From: Flavobacterium tistrianum | Lineage (GTDB): Bacteria > Bacteroidota > Bacteroidia > Flavobacteriales > Flavobacteriaceae | Reading direction: 5' to 3' | NCBI RefSeq assembly: GCF_003254545.1 | Contig: NZ_QJRH01000072.1 | Span: 248,001-312,000 of the forward strand | Length of the DNA stretch: 64,000 nt | Shown here: positions 34,869 to 43,919 of the stretch, one piece after another | Position numbering within the stretch: the stretch's first letter is position 1 | Layout: each line of letters opens with the position of its first letter | The notes under the pieces: generated by a model | The model's input: only the letters and a program-made list of their open reading frames with translations | The model's database searches: none | Told to the model about the DNA's origin: nothing | Position numbers and translations under genes: made by a program

Positions 34869-37800
34869 CCTTTTTTCTTTAAAACTAGTAAAGCATTTTC
34901 TTCAGAAACAATTTCAAAATCTTCAAATTGATTTCTTAAACGGGAACAATTCACTAAAATTATAGAAGCAACATTCGAAATTACTTTTTCGATTTCATCG
35001 TGATAACTTTCGTCAGAAATTAAAAGTATATCGTAATGATTTTCAACTGCTGATTCTAATTTGTCGAGGTAAAATATTTTTCTCTTTGCAACTATATAAT
35101 TTGTTTTGGCAACCAGCAATTTTTCTTCATCATTTATAAAAGAAAATATTTTTCGCTGCGGTTCTTGCAAAGCCAATAAAACATCCAATTGCCCGTAATC
35201 ATTACCTAAATGCAGGATTTTTGCTTTCGGCTGAATGTGTTGGTTTAAGATGTAATAGGTTTCGAGATTTTGTTTTAAATCTTTTTTTACACTATTTCCA
35301 ACTTCGATTTCTTTATAATCGTAGCTGTTAATAAGCATTGTTTTGAAATAATCTGGATCTTCAAGCTCGTGTCTTATTTTGCGATATTCTGCTTTAAAGA
35401 ATGAACTAATTTGTTTGGTTCTTTCGGTATAATTAGTTCCAAACGAAAGATCGTCAGGAGCAATTCTTTCTAAAATGGTAACGGTCAATTTTCCGTGATG
35501 AATAACAAAATCACCTTTCGGAATCAGTTCTGAAGCGCCATGAATGACCACGGGAATAATGTCAATTTTAAATTCTTCGGCAAGGAAAAATGCACCTTTA
35601 TGGAATCTTTTTACAACATTACTTTCTGATCGAGTTCCTTCTGGAAAAACCATCAGAGAATATCCTTCGTTTACTTTTTTACGTAAATGTTCCACTCCGC
35701 CTTCTAAACCTTCTGAGACAGGATAAAATCCCGCTTTTCTCACAACACCGCCAAAAATAGGAGAGTTGTAAACCCAATCGCTTACCAAGAAAATGATTTT
35801 TGGGCTCAGCATTCCGATTGAAAGAATATCTAGAAACGAAGAATGATTGGCAATAATTACGGCTGGTTTATCAAAAGTTTCATTGAAATTATTAACGACT
35901 TTTTTGCGAATAAACGGATTTGAATATAAGACCGATTTCATGAATTTTGAAACCACATATCGGAAAGCTTTCATTTTTGATTTTTTGCTGAAAGGCAAAA
36001 TCGGCATGATCGTAAAACTGAAAATCGACATTACAATTCCGCCCAAACCATAATAAGCAAACGAAATTACGCCATGAAGAAATGTTCGCAATTGAAATGG
36101 CGGATTTCCTTTTTTCGGACGATTTGATAAAAACAGTTTGAATAAAATCGGATAGAAAATAAAAGTAATGATCAGTGCTGCAAAAACCCCGATTAATGAA
36201 ACCAGTGAAATGGAAGTAAGAGCAGGATGTTTGGCAAAAATCATCGCTCCAATTCCTAAGATTGTCGTGATAACCGCCAGAATAATTGAGGTTCTATAAA
36301 TGGCAATTTCGTTAACGCCATTAGTGTACTCTTTTTGAAGCGCACTGGTCATGAAAATACTAAAATCGACTCCGTGACCAAAAATTAAAGTGCAGACAAT
36401 CATACTGAAAATGTTCATCTGAATGCCAAAAATGCCCATAATTCCTGCGGTCACAATTCCAGTCAACGCAATTGGAATACAGCTGATAATTACCAATTCG
36501 ATTCTTCGGAAAAAGAAAAATAGAATTAAAATTACGGCTACAAAAGAATAATTGACCAACGAATTAAAATCGGTTTTTAAAGTGCTGAAAAACGTTTCGT
36601 TCATTTGCTGACGGTCAATTGCAATTATGTTTTCTTTTGCTGAAGCCGATTTTACAAAAGCATCTCGCTGTTCCGGCGATACTTTTACTAAAGTTGAAAT
36701 GGTATAAAAACCATTTTTTTCGGTGATGAATTCTTGTAATTGAAGTGCTTGAATTTTTAAAAATTCATCTGCAGAAACAGGTTTGAAATCAAAATCTAAA
36801 TGATCAAAAAACAGATTGTATGTTGTGGGTTTAAAACCAAGTTTTGAACCTTCAGCAATTAATTCTGATTTTATTAATTGTTTTTTTTGTGAAGTCCAAA
36901 ACGAATTCCATTTTTCAACTTTTTTGATTTGTTCTTTTTGCGAAAGCACAATTCCGCCAACAGAACTGAAATTCAAAATTTTGTTCTGTTGTTTTGCTGC
37001 AAATAAATCTCCAAAAAGTTTACTGTTATGCTGTAAAGCTTCTTCCATCGTTTTTCCGTAAGAAGCCACATAAATCGTTTTGGAAGTTAAACTGGTGCTT
37101 TCTTCCAACTGTTTTTCGGCAGCTTTAATTTCTTTCGGAATAAAATTCAGCTGTGATAAATCGTTATTAAAACCAACATCATTATAAGTAAAACAGCAGA
37201 TAATCGTAATGATAACGCAAAGTCCGATTAAGATTTTATTGTTGTGAAAAGAAAAATGAGCCATTTTATCGATCACATTTTTCTTGTGTTCTGCCGGATT
37301 TTCTTTTGGTTTATATAAATGAGGAACAATCAAAAGCGAGAAAATAGCAGAAGCCATAACGATAACAGCCGCAAAAATTCCGAGATCATTTAATGCATCT
37401 GACTTTACAAAAAGCAGACATAAAAAAGCAACGGCAGTTGTAGAACTGCTCATAATAACAGGCATTGTAATGTCTTTGTACAAGGTTTTTACATCGCTGT
37501 TATGCTTGTAGTGCGTGAGAATGTGAATAGAATAATCAATCGTAATTCCCAATAAAATAGAACCAATTCCAAGAGAGATTGCCGAAATCTGTTCTCTCAC
37601 AAAATATAAAAATGCTACGGCAAATAATCCGCCAAAAACTGTTGGAAGAAAAATAATTAGCGGGATTAAAACTTTGCGGTAGAATAAAATTAAAATCAGC
37701 ATTAAAGTAAACATCGCGATTGATGTTGTCAAAATAATATCTCCTTTAATCTGACTAGCATTGGCAACAGCAATTAACGCAGAACCAAAATAACTGATAG

Positions 37801-38542
37801 AAGTTTTTCCTTTAAATTGTGTATTTAAGTTTTCTTGAATCGATTTAAGCTTTTCAGCAAAAATGGTATTCTTTTCGGTTTCGCTTGACGGAATATTTGA
37901 CGTGATAAAAAGTAGCAATTTCTTTTTATCTTTTGTCATTACAAAACCATTTTCAAGAGTAAAATCGTCACCGATATTTAATTGTTGTAATTTTTTTAAA
38001 GCGATAAAAGAAATCCCAAACGGATCTTGCTGAATAAAATCTTTGGTTATAAATCCAGAAGGAGAAATGATCGATTTGTAATTTCCTTGAACAGTTGCTG
38101 CAATACTGTCTTTTTGCAGTTTTTGCTCTATGTTTTTATAATCAGTATCATTCAGAAAAAGAGGAAGATTATCGTAAACAAAATCAATAGTTTCCTGAAT
38201 GTTTTCTTCGTCAATTTTTCCTTGAATTCCTGTTATGTAAGGTTTGCAGGATTTAGAAACGCTGTCTGAAAATATGGTTGCCATTTCTTTCAAATCCTCG
38301 GCAGAACCATTTTTATCTAAGCTGAAAATTACGGTGGTTTTATCGGCAAAGTTTAATTGTTTTAAAACTTTGGCGGTAACATCGGTTTTGTCGTTTGTCG
38401 GGATAAGTTTGGTGATATCTTCTTCAAACTTTAATCTTGAAGCGAAAAATCCAAAAACCAAAAGCATCAGAACGGCCAATAGAACCGAAAGAGATTTTCT
38501 TCGGTTTACAAATAAATGAATGGCGTAGAAGTATTGATGCAT
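34865..38542 (-). CDS. RND/MMPL exporter fused to PlsC acyltransferase and methyltransferase-like domain
   Basis: A protein of about 1225 residues. Residues about 1-840 are an RND/MMPL lipid-type transporter with two sets of six helices and two periplasmic domains. About 880-1040 is a PlsC (1-acylglycerol-3-phosphate O-acyltransferase) domain with IANHSSFLDIL near residue 900 and FPEGTRSES near 967. The last 150 residues look like a methyltransferase fold: AKILHLGNDYGQLD near 1114 recalls motif I. MMPL exporters are normal in aryl polyene clusters; the triple fusion is notable. I use the ATG at 38542; the GTG at 38575 lies in an inverted repeat. It overlaps the oxidoreductase gene by 4 bases. 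Confidence 0.82.
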   Translation of the reverse strand: MHQYFYAIHLFVNRRKSLSVLLAVLMLLVFGFFASRLKFEEDITKLIPTNDKTDVTAKVLKQLNFADKTTVIFSLDKNGSAEDLKEMATIFSDSVSKSCKPYITGIQGKIDEENIQETIDFVYDNLPLFLNDTDYKNIEQKLQKDSIAATVQGNYKSIISPSGFITKDFIQQDPFGISFIALKKLQQLNIGDDFTLENGFVMTKDKKKLLLFITSNIPSSETEKNTIFAEKLKSIQENLNTQFKGKTSISYFGSALIAVANASQIKGDIILTTSIAMFTLMLILILFYRKVLIPLIIFLPTVFGGLFAVAFLYFVREQISAISLGIGSILLGITIDYSIHILTHYKHNSDVKTLYKDITMPVIMSSSTTAVAFLCLLFVKSDALNDLGIFAAVIVMASAIFSLLIVPHLYKPKENPAEHKKNVIDKMAHFSFHNNKILIGLCVIITIICCFTYNDVGFNNDLSQLNFIPKEIKAAEKQLEESTSLTSKTIYVASYGKTMEEALQHNSKLFGDLFAAKQQNKILNFSSVGGIVLSQKEQIKKVEKWNSFWTSQKKQLIKSELIAEGSKLGFKPTTYNLFFDHLDFDFKPVSADEFLKIQALQLQEFITEKNGFYTISTLVKVSPEQRDAFVKSASAKENIIAIDRQQMNETFFSTLKTDFNSLVNYSFVAVILILFFFFRRIELVIISCIPIALTGIVTAGIMGIFGIQMNIFSMIVCTLIFGHGVDFSIFMTSALQKEYTNGVNEIAIYRTSIILAVITTILGIGAMIFAKHPALTSISLVSLIGVFAALIITFIFYPILFKLFLSNRPKKGNPPFQLRTFLHGVISFAYYGLGGIVMSIFSFTIMPILPFSKKSKMKAFRYVVSKFMKSVLYSNPFIRKKVVNNFNETFDKPAVIIANHSSFLDILSIGMLSPKIIFLVSDWVYNSPIFGGVVRKAGFYPVSEGLEGGVEHLRKKVNEGYSLMVFPEGTRSESNVVKRFHKGAFFLAEEFKIDIIPVVIHGASELIPKGDFVIHHGKLTVTILERIAPDDLSFGTNYTERTKQISSFFKAEYRKIRHELEDPDYFKTMLINSYDYKEIEVGNSVKKDLKQNLETYYILNQHIQPKAKILHLGNDYGQLDVLLALQEPQRKIFSFINDEEKLLVAKTNYIVAKRKIFYLDKLESAVENHYDILLISDESYHDEIEKVISNVASIILVNCSRLRNQFEDFEIVSEENALLVLKKKG

Positions 38543-38559
38543 GGTTATTTTATTTTTTT

Positions 38560-38613
38560 TTCGCCACGAATTCACGAATTAGTTTAATATTAAATTCGTG
38601 AATTCGTGGCGAA
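38560..38613. repeat. Perfect 21-bp inverted repeat in cluster gap
   Basis: Arms 38560-38580 and 38593-38613 are exact reverse complements with a 12-base spacer. The word AATTCGTG occurs twice in each arm and again near 50100. It fills the gap between the GT2 and RND genes. Confidence 0.85.
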
Positions 38614-38621
38614 TAAACATT

Positions 38622-39794
38622 TTAATTCGGTTTGTTTTTAGAACTAAAAGCCGTTAAAAGCAAATAACTTATAAAGCCAACTGATAGTGCTGAAACGGTT
38701 GCTAAAATAAGACTTCCTACGATATATTGCGTAGCATTTTTTTGAATATCGTCGAGGGTAATTGAACTGTCTAAAACCAGTGGCGTATCGCTGGTTACAA
38801 AAACACTCCCAACTTGAAGCGAAGCATAAATAATAAACGGAATAAAAGGCGGAAAACTTACGTTTGAAGTAAGGTAGGCAATGACTTTGTTGAGTCTGAA
38901 CAAGGCAGCAAACGTAAAAAGCAATACAGTTTGAAATCCCCAAAAAGGAGAAAGTCCGATAAAAATACCAAGAGCAATTGCAGCCGATTTTTTAAAATTA
39001 GAATCGTTGCTTTCTAAAATATCTTCTAGAAAGAACTTTTTAAATCCTTTTTTTTTTGCTCGGCGAAAGAAGTCCCGAGGTTTTATATACAGCAAAGCAT
39101 TAGTTACCAAAACTGTATTTAAAATACTGATTCGGGTAAAATCTCGAAACGGACGAAAATGTGAAACTCGTTCTGCAGGATCATACAAAACTTGGATCGG
39201 AATATTTTTTACAACAATTCCTTTCCATGCTGCACGTACAATCACTTCGATTTCAAACTCAAATTTATTGGTGTAAAAACGTTTTGGAAGCAATCGAAGA
39301 GGATACAATCTAAAACCAGATTGTGTATCGTCTAGTTTGATTCCGGTTTCAAACTTGAACCAAAAATTAGAAAACTTATTTCCGAAACTGCTTTTCTTCG
39401 GAACATTTTCCTGTGTCATATTTCGGCTCCCAATCAAAAGAGCATTTGGTTCATCTTGAATTGCTTCTAAGAAAACAGGAATATCTGCTGCAAAATGCTG
39501 TCCGTCAGAATCGATTGTAATGGCGTATTCGAAATCCAGTTCAAGCGCTTTTCTAAATCCGTTTCTCAGTGCACGACCTTTTCCTAGATTTTTAGGATGA
39601 TGAATTTGAGTCAGTTGCGAATATGATTTTAGAATTTCGCTCGTAGAATCAGTCGAACCGTCATTGACAATAATAATATTTGTGGTGAAATCTAAAATAG
39701 AATCCAGTACTTTTTTCAGCGTTTTTTGATTATTGTACGTAGGCACAATAACGCAAAAGTTAGTCGAACTAAGTAATTCCTGCTGTGATTTCAT
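38622..39794 (-). CDS. Glycosyltransferase family 2 fused to DUF2062
   Basis: A 390-residue protein. The N-terminal GT2 domain (about 1-250) shows VIVPTYNNQKTLKKVLDSI, IVNDGSTDST and the DSDGQH metal site. The C-terminal DUF2062 membrane region (about 270-385) shows ALGIFIGLSPFWGFQTVLL and NVSFPPFIPFIIYASLQVGS. GT2/DUF2062 genes recur in aryl polyene clusters. The sugar acceptor is unknown; glycosyl transfer from dolichol-phosphate-mannose-like donors is known for related GT2 domains. Confidence 0.85.
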   Translation of the reverse strand: MKSQQELLSSTNFCVIVPTYNNQKTLKKVLDSILDFTTNIIIVNDGSTDSTSEILKSYSQLTQIHHPKNLGKGRALRNGFRKALELDFEYAITIDSDGQHFAADIPVFLEAIQDEPNALLIGSRNMTQENVPKKSSFGNKFSNFWFKFETGIKLDDTQSGFRLYPLRLLPKRFYTNKFEFEIEVIVRAAWKGIVVKNIPIQVLYDPAERVSHFRPFRDFTRISILNTVLVTNALLYIKPRDFFRRAKKKGFKKFFLEDILESNDSNFKKSAAIALGIFIGLSPFWGFQTVLLFTFAALFRLNKVIAYLTSNVSFPPFIPFIIYASLQVGSVFVTSDTPLVLDSSITLDDIQKNATQYIVGSLILATVSALSVGFISYLLLTAFSSKNKPN

Positions 39795-39810
39795 GCGGTA
39801 TTTTTTGAGC

Positions 39811-40296
39811 TTACTTCACAAATTGCTTCTCTTTTTCAGAGAAACTTTTAGATTGTAAAACAAAATCTTTAAGATAATCTTTCAAAACAGCACCTTGCGA
39901 AGCATAATATGTTGTGATGAATTTTTTATCTTCTTTAATGTTTTTCTTGTAGCCTGTAATACCAGGAACATCTTCTTGAACACTCAGTCTGATCATTCGC
40001 ATTTCAATATTGCTTGGATCGCTTTTTATTGTTGCCTCCAATAGTGTTGCACCTTCTTTAAAACGGTCCATTTTTTTGCTTATTTTCTTTTCAAATTTAG
40101 AATCTACTAAAATCGAAGCCGCTTTATAAGCTACTAAAATTTTATCATCATTATTTGAAACACCTGAAAGTTTGGCTACAAACTCTTTGGCATTGTTTTC
40201 TGATTTTGCTACATCAGAATACATTTTGCGGATAGAAGCCAAATCTGGCGTTCCAACAAAACTTACCCATAAAAGTAATGTCAATAATAGTTTCAT
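39811..40296 (-). CDS. Small secreted protein of the pigment cluster
   Basis: A 161-residue protein with a signal peptide (about 1-17) and a helical body with NIEMRMIRLSVQEDVPGI and YKKNIKEDKKFI. I have no family name. Proteins of this kind occur in flexirubin and aryl polyene clusters between the glycosyltransferase and dehydratase genes. It lies 2 bases from the dehydratase gene, so co-translation is likely. Confidence 0.65.
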   Translation of the reverse strand: MKLLLTLLLWVSFVGTPDLASIRKMYSDVAKSENNAKEFVAKLSGVSNNDDKILVAYKAASILVDSKFEKKISKKMDRFKEGATLLEATIKSDPSNIEMRMIRLSVQEDVPGITGYKKNIKEDKKFITTYYASQGAVLKDYLKDFVLQSKSFSEKEKQFVK

Positions 40297-40298
40297 AA

Positions 40299-40670
40299 TT
40301 ATATTTTTTTGTACACGTTACTCAATTTAAGAGCAGTAGTGTCGTTAAAGTAAGTCGTGTTTTTCACTTTTACCAAACCGTCTTCAGTAGTTGTAATGTC
40401 AAGTTCCAATCGCAATTCTGGAGTAACTTCCGGATTAATTAGTGCCATGAATTTAACATTTGCCAAAGACTGAATCATCAATGAACTTTTGGTAATTGAT
40501 TCTGTCAGTTCCTTGATAATCTGAATCATGCAAACACCAGGCATAATAGGATTTCCAGGGAAATGTCCTTTAAAAACCTCATGTTTTTCGTTGACTAAAA
40601 TTGTAACAATATATTTTGAATCAGATACTTTTTCTTCTGATAGTATTTTATAAAAATCTTGTAAAATCAT
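40299..40670 (-). CDS. Hot-dog 3-hydroxyacyl-ACP dehydratase (FabZ/ApeI-like)
   Basis: A 123-residue single hot-dog domain. The catalytic His36 lies in KGHFPGNPIMPGV. At the place where FabZ has a Glu the sequence reads CMIQ (Gln50), so the acid residue appears changed. It should dehydrate 3-hydroxyacyl-ACP intermediates during polyene extension. It is distinct from the two ApeP-like proteins at 54319 and 54788. Confidence 0.78.
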   Translation of the reverse strand: MILQDFYKILSEEKVSDSKYIVTILVNEKHEVFKGHFPGNPIMPGVCMIQIIKELTESITKSSLMIQSLANVKFMALINPEVTPELRLELDITTTEDGLVKVKNTTYFNDTTALKLSNVYKKI

Positions 40671-40675
40671 ATTTT

Positions 40676-41317
40676 TTATTTTCCAAATGTATAGGCAGCA
40701 CCTAATTGAAACACTAAGTTGTTGCTGTCACTACTTTCATCATAATAATTAGTAAAAGCATTTATAAATCCTTTTTTTACTCTCGCTTCAAATGCAATTC
40801 CATTTTTCAAGCTATATCCTAGACCTGCAATAATTCCGAAGTCGATATCTTCACCTTTATTAAAATTGTATTCTTTTTCTTTAGGCTCTACTTTTATGTT
40901 ATCAGCAATTAAAATATCAGCAAAAGGTCCTACTAGTGCATATAAATTTTCAGTAAAATTAAATTTATTTATAGTAATTGCCGAAATATATTGTAATGAA
41001 GCATCAACTGTTCCGCTAACAGAAGTTGTTGTATAGGTGTTTGTTTCTTGATTATAAGTAGTGGTTGTCCCCATATCTGCTGTACCTTTTCCTCCTTGTC
41101 TTGAATATGTTAATTCAGGTTGAAGCGTATAAACTCTTCCAAGTTTTAAAGCTCCAAAACCACCTATGTAAAAATCTGTTTTGTTGCCAAGATCGGTATT
41201 TGTTAGTTTAGAAATGTTAATTCCAGCATGAATACCAGGTTTAAATGTTACTTGAGCTTGTGTCGTTAAAAATGCAAAAAAAGTTAATGCGATTATAGCT
41301 AAATTTTGTTTAGTCAT
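40676..41317 (-). CDS. Outer-membrane beta-barrel protein (copy 1 of 3)
   Basis: A 213-residue protein with signal peptide (cleavage about TTQAQV) and alternating beta strands, ending in aromatic LGAAYTFGK. The pattern KPGIHAGINIS...FYIGGFGALKLG...LQPELTYSRQGG is shared with the two genes upstream. It belongs to the PorT-like outer-membrane barrel superfamily. Confidence 0.8.
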   Translation of the reverse strand: MTKQNLAIIALTFFAFLTTQAQVTFKPGIHAGINISKLTNTDLGNKTDFYIGGFGALKLGRVYTLQPELTYSRQGGKGTADMGTTTTYNQETNTYTTTSVSGTVDASLQYISAITINKFNFTENLYALVGPFADILIADNIKVEPKEKEYNFNKGEDIDFGIIAGLGYSLKNGIAFEARVKKGFINAFTNYYDESSDSNNLVFQLGAAYTFGK

Positions 41318-41329
41318 GTTTTATTTTCG

Positions 41330-41938
41330 TTATTTAAAAGAGTAGCTGATTCCCAACTGAAAATTAATATTTGTATTATAATCTCCAAATAAATAATAAT
41401 TATTGGAGTCATTTTGATAATAATCACTGCTTAAAACATCAAGCAGACCTTTTTTGAATCGCGCTTCAAATGTCAAACCAGAAGGCAGGGCATAGGCAAC
41501 TCCTAAAACCAGACCAAGATCATTTTGCGCTTTTCTAACAGCAAGATTATCATTCAATAAAATATCTAATGTAGGCCCTGCTTGAAATTGAATTCCTTGC
41601 GGCAACGTAAACTTATTTATCATAGAAAGAGATAAATAGTTTATGTCAAGATCTAAATGTTCTACTTTATTGGTTTGTGTATTTTCATCAAAATAATTTC
41701 GCGCTACATTATTAGAACCTTGTCTGCTGTAATTAATCTCTGGCTGAAGGGCGTAAACTTTGGTTATCTTAATTTCTGTAAAACCACCAGCATAAAAATC
41801 AGTTTTATAATCGGCATGCATTTCAGAAATAGTAGAAAAACTAAATCCGGCTCTTAATCCAGGCTTTACGGTTACTTGGGCTTGTATATTTAAAACCGAG
41901 AAAAAAACAACAATAAAGAAGAATATTCTTTTATTCAT
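41330..41938 (-). CDS. Outer-membrane beta-barrel protein (copy 2 of 3)
   Basis: A 202-residue paralogue of the flanking barrel genes, with signal peptide (cleavage near IQAQV) and the shared blocks KPGLRAGFS, FYAGGFTEIKI, LQPEINYSRQGS and a C-terminal LGISYSFK. It would sit in the outer membrane. Gaps of 12 and 2 bases to its neighbours suggest one operon. Confidence 0.8.
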   Translation of the reverse strand: MNKRIFFFIVVFFSVLNIQAQVTVKPGLRAGFSFSTISEMHADYKTDFYAGGFTEIKITKVYALQPEINYSRQGSNNVARNYFDENTQTNKVEHLDLDINYLSLSMINKFTLPQGIQFQAGPTLDILLNDNLAVRKAQNDLGLVLGVAYALPSGLTFEARFKKGLLDVLSSDYYQNDSNNYYLFGDYNTNINFQLGISYSFK

Positions 41939-41940
41939 TT

Positions 41941-42534
41941 TTATTTTGTTTTAAACGTATAACTAATACCTATCTGGAAAACTTGGTTCAAAATTACATC
42001 ATCATAGTAATAATCATTATTATTATGATATCCATTATAGCCATAAATATCAACTAATCCCTGTTTAATTCTCGCTTCAAAAGTCAGTCCATTTGGCAAG
42101 GTGTAACCTAAACCACCAACAAAGGCAAGGTCAAAATCCTCTGGGTTAGAATTAATGTAATTATCACTAACTTTTAAATCTAATGATGGTCCTCCCAATA
42201 GATGAAAACCACCACCACCAAAGTTAAATTTAGCAACTGCTCCAAGCGTTATATAATTTAGCTCATACTTTTCAGAATAATAACGACCATTTTCAAAGTA
42301 TCTTCCTTCATCACCTTGTCTAGAATAATTTATCTCTGGCTGAACCGAGAAAAATTTATTGAATTTTATATTTACCAATCCACCAATATAGAAATCAGTT
42401 TTAGAACTATTGTCATCAATATTGGTTAATGTTGATACATTCAAACCACCTCTTAGTCCTGGACTAACTCTTACTTGTGCTTCTGCTTGGATTCCGATTA
42501 ATAATACAAATGCAATTAAAACAAATTTTCTCAT
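41941..42534 (-). CDS. Outer-membrane beta-barrel protein (copy 3 of 3)
   Basis: A 197-residue paralogue with signal peptide (cleavage near AEAQV) and the shared SPGLRGGLNVS, FYIGGLVNIKF, VQPEINYSRQGD and IGISYTFKTK elements. Loops rich in Tyr, Asn and Asp differ from copies 1 and 2. All three probably arose by tandem duplication. Confidence 0.8.
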   Translation of the reverse strand: MRKFVLIAFVLLIGIQAEAQVRVSPGLRGGLNVSTLTNIDDNSSKTDFYIGGLVNIKFNKFFSVQPEINYSRQGDEGRYFENGRYYSEKYELNYITLGAVAKFNFGGGGFHLLGGPSLDLKVSDNYINSNPEDFDLAFVGGLGYTLPNGLTFEARIKQGLVDIYGYNGYHNNNDYYYDDVILNQVFQIGISYTFKTK

Positions 42535-42571
42535 TTTGGGTTTGGTTTAAGTTTAGGATTAGTTTAATTTT

Positions 42572-43207
42572 TTATTCTGATTTAAAATAATTCAGTTCAA
42601 TTTTCAGTTTAATATTCTGATGAATTATCTGAATCTTTTCGGCAAAAATATTGTTTTCTGAATTGAAAAGCAGTGTAAATTTTTCTTTTGTTTTAGAAGC
42701 ATGAACGATCTTTTCTAATTTCTGATCTTTTTTGGAGATGAAAATATAATTGTCACGCTTGCCATCTGCCGATTTATATATGTCTGCCGATTCATTTTCA
42801 AATTGTGCTTGAATCAAATATTCTTTCTTTAAAAGCAATCGAAAATCTTCTTTTAAAGTATTAATCAATATTTTTCGATCTAATTCTGAAACAATAGAAT
42901 TGACTTTAAAATCGGTATCTGAGATTTCAAAATCCATTAATTTGTTTCCGAATTCGGTTGTAAAAACAATTCGGTGCGTAGTGTCGTTTATTTTCTTGGC
43001 AATGAAAATTCCAGACAACTCATTTCCATAAACACTGATATTGGTTTTATAAACATAATCGGTTTTTGAGTCTGAGAAATAAGGAACCGTATAAGACGTT
43101 TTGTCTGATTTTTTGGGCGTATAGTTTTTTGTAACCGAACCGCAAGAAACGAGTACAAGAACTAAAACGAAATTAATTAGTAAAAACTGAATCGTCGATT
43201 TTTGCAT
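42572..43207 (-). CDS. Lipoprotein next to LolA-like gene
   Basis: A 211-residue lipoprotein with lipobox VLVSCGSV (Cys about residue 22) and a beta-rich body, resembling LolB-like acceptors in size and pairing with the upstream LolA-like gene. I do not recognise the family. Its start overlaps the LolA-like gene by 35 bases, which suggests coupling. Confidence 0.65.
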   Translation of the reverse strand: MQKSTIQFLLINFVLVLVLVSCGSVTKNYTPKKSDKTSYTVPYFSDSKTDYVYKTNISVYGNELSGIFIAKKINDTTHRIVFTTEFGNKLMDFEISDTDFKVNSIVSELDRKILINTLKEDFRLLLKKEYLIQAQFENESADIYKSADGKRDNYIFISKKDQKLEKIVHASKTKEKFTLLFNSENNIFAEKIQIIHQNIKLKIELNYFKSE

Positions 43208-43799
43208 TGATCACTTTATTTTTAAGTACAATTCGAGTATAATCTTCAGATGATTCTAATAATTTTACCTGAACAACAGTTGCTTCTTCTTTGTCAAAAG
43301 TCAGTTCAATTTGTTTGATGTATTTTTTCAGCGTCGCATCTTTCGGAACAAATTTTGCGAGATTCTGACCTTTCAATTTAAAATACGAAATCGTAAACTC
43401 TTTATCATCAAACATATTTCCGCTTACACTTCCGACAATCAATTTATTAATTCGGGCAAAGATTTTACTATTTCCAATATCAACGGCGCTTTTCTTTCCT
43501 TCATCGTTAATCAGGATTTTTCCGTTTTTGAAAGTGATGCTGTAGTTATATGGTTTTTTATATTGCCATTGAAGCAAAGCAGGTTCTTTGAAAACCATTT
43601 TTCCTGAAGTTTCAATGTCTTTCGATAAAAAATCTAAATGTTTGTATTGAACAAAATCGGTACTTAAAGTTTTGATTTTTTTAGCAACAACATTTACATC
43701 TTGTTTGAAAGAATTAATTTCGGCATCGGTCATTTTTTGTTCCTGCGCGAACAAATTGACAGATATAAATAGAATTAGCAGTGCTATTTTAGTTTTCAT
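43173..43799 (-). CDS. LolA-like outer-membrane lipoprotein carrier
   Basis: A 208-residue periplasmic protein with signal peptide (cleavage near LFAQE) and the LolA pattern STDFVQYKHLDFLSKDIETSGKMVFKEPALLQWQYKKPY. LolA-like proteins are standard in aryl polyene clusters and may carry the pigment or its lipid conjugate across the periplasm; this is inferred. It overlaps the downstream lipoprotein gene. Confidence 0.85.
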   Translation of the reverse strand: MKTKIALLILFISVNLFAQEQKMTDAEINSFKQDVNVVAKKIKTLSTDFVQYKHLDFLSKDIETSGKMVFKEPALLQWQYKKPYNYSITFKNGKILINDEGKKSAVDIGNSKIFARINKLIVGSVSGNMFDDKEFTISYFKLKGQNLAKFVPKDATLKKYIKQIELTFDKEEATVVQVKLLESSEDYTRIVLKNKVINAKIDDSVFTN

Positions 43800-43826
43800 A
43801 TTCGAATTTTGCTTTAATTTTTTTTT

Positions 43827-43918
43827 GCCACAGATTAAAAAGATTTACACAGATTATTTCTTTTATAAAAATCCGTTTTCATCCGAGTTTTCGCGCAAGC
43901 GAATCTGTTTTATCCGCG
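43827..43918. repeat. Dispersed-repeat-like sequence in cluster gap
   Basis: The gap between the LolA and deacetylase genes carries CACAGATTAAAAAGATTTAC and an ATCCG-rich segment with CGCGCAAGCG. These words are typical of intergenic repeats in Flavobacterium. No gene is present. Confidence 0.5.
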
Positions 43919-43919
43919 T

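Noticed and set aside
38543..38575. Longer N-terminus of the RND fusion from a GTG
   Set aside because: The extra codons lie in the arm of a perfect intergenic inverted repeat, and an ATG with the hydrophobic start of the first helix follows at 38542.
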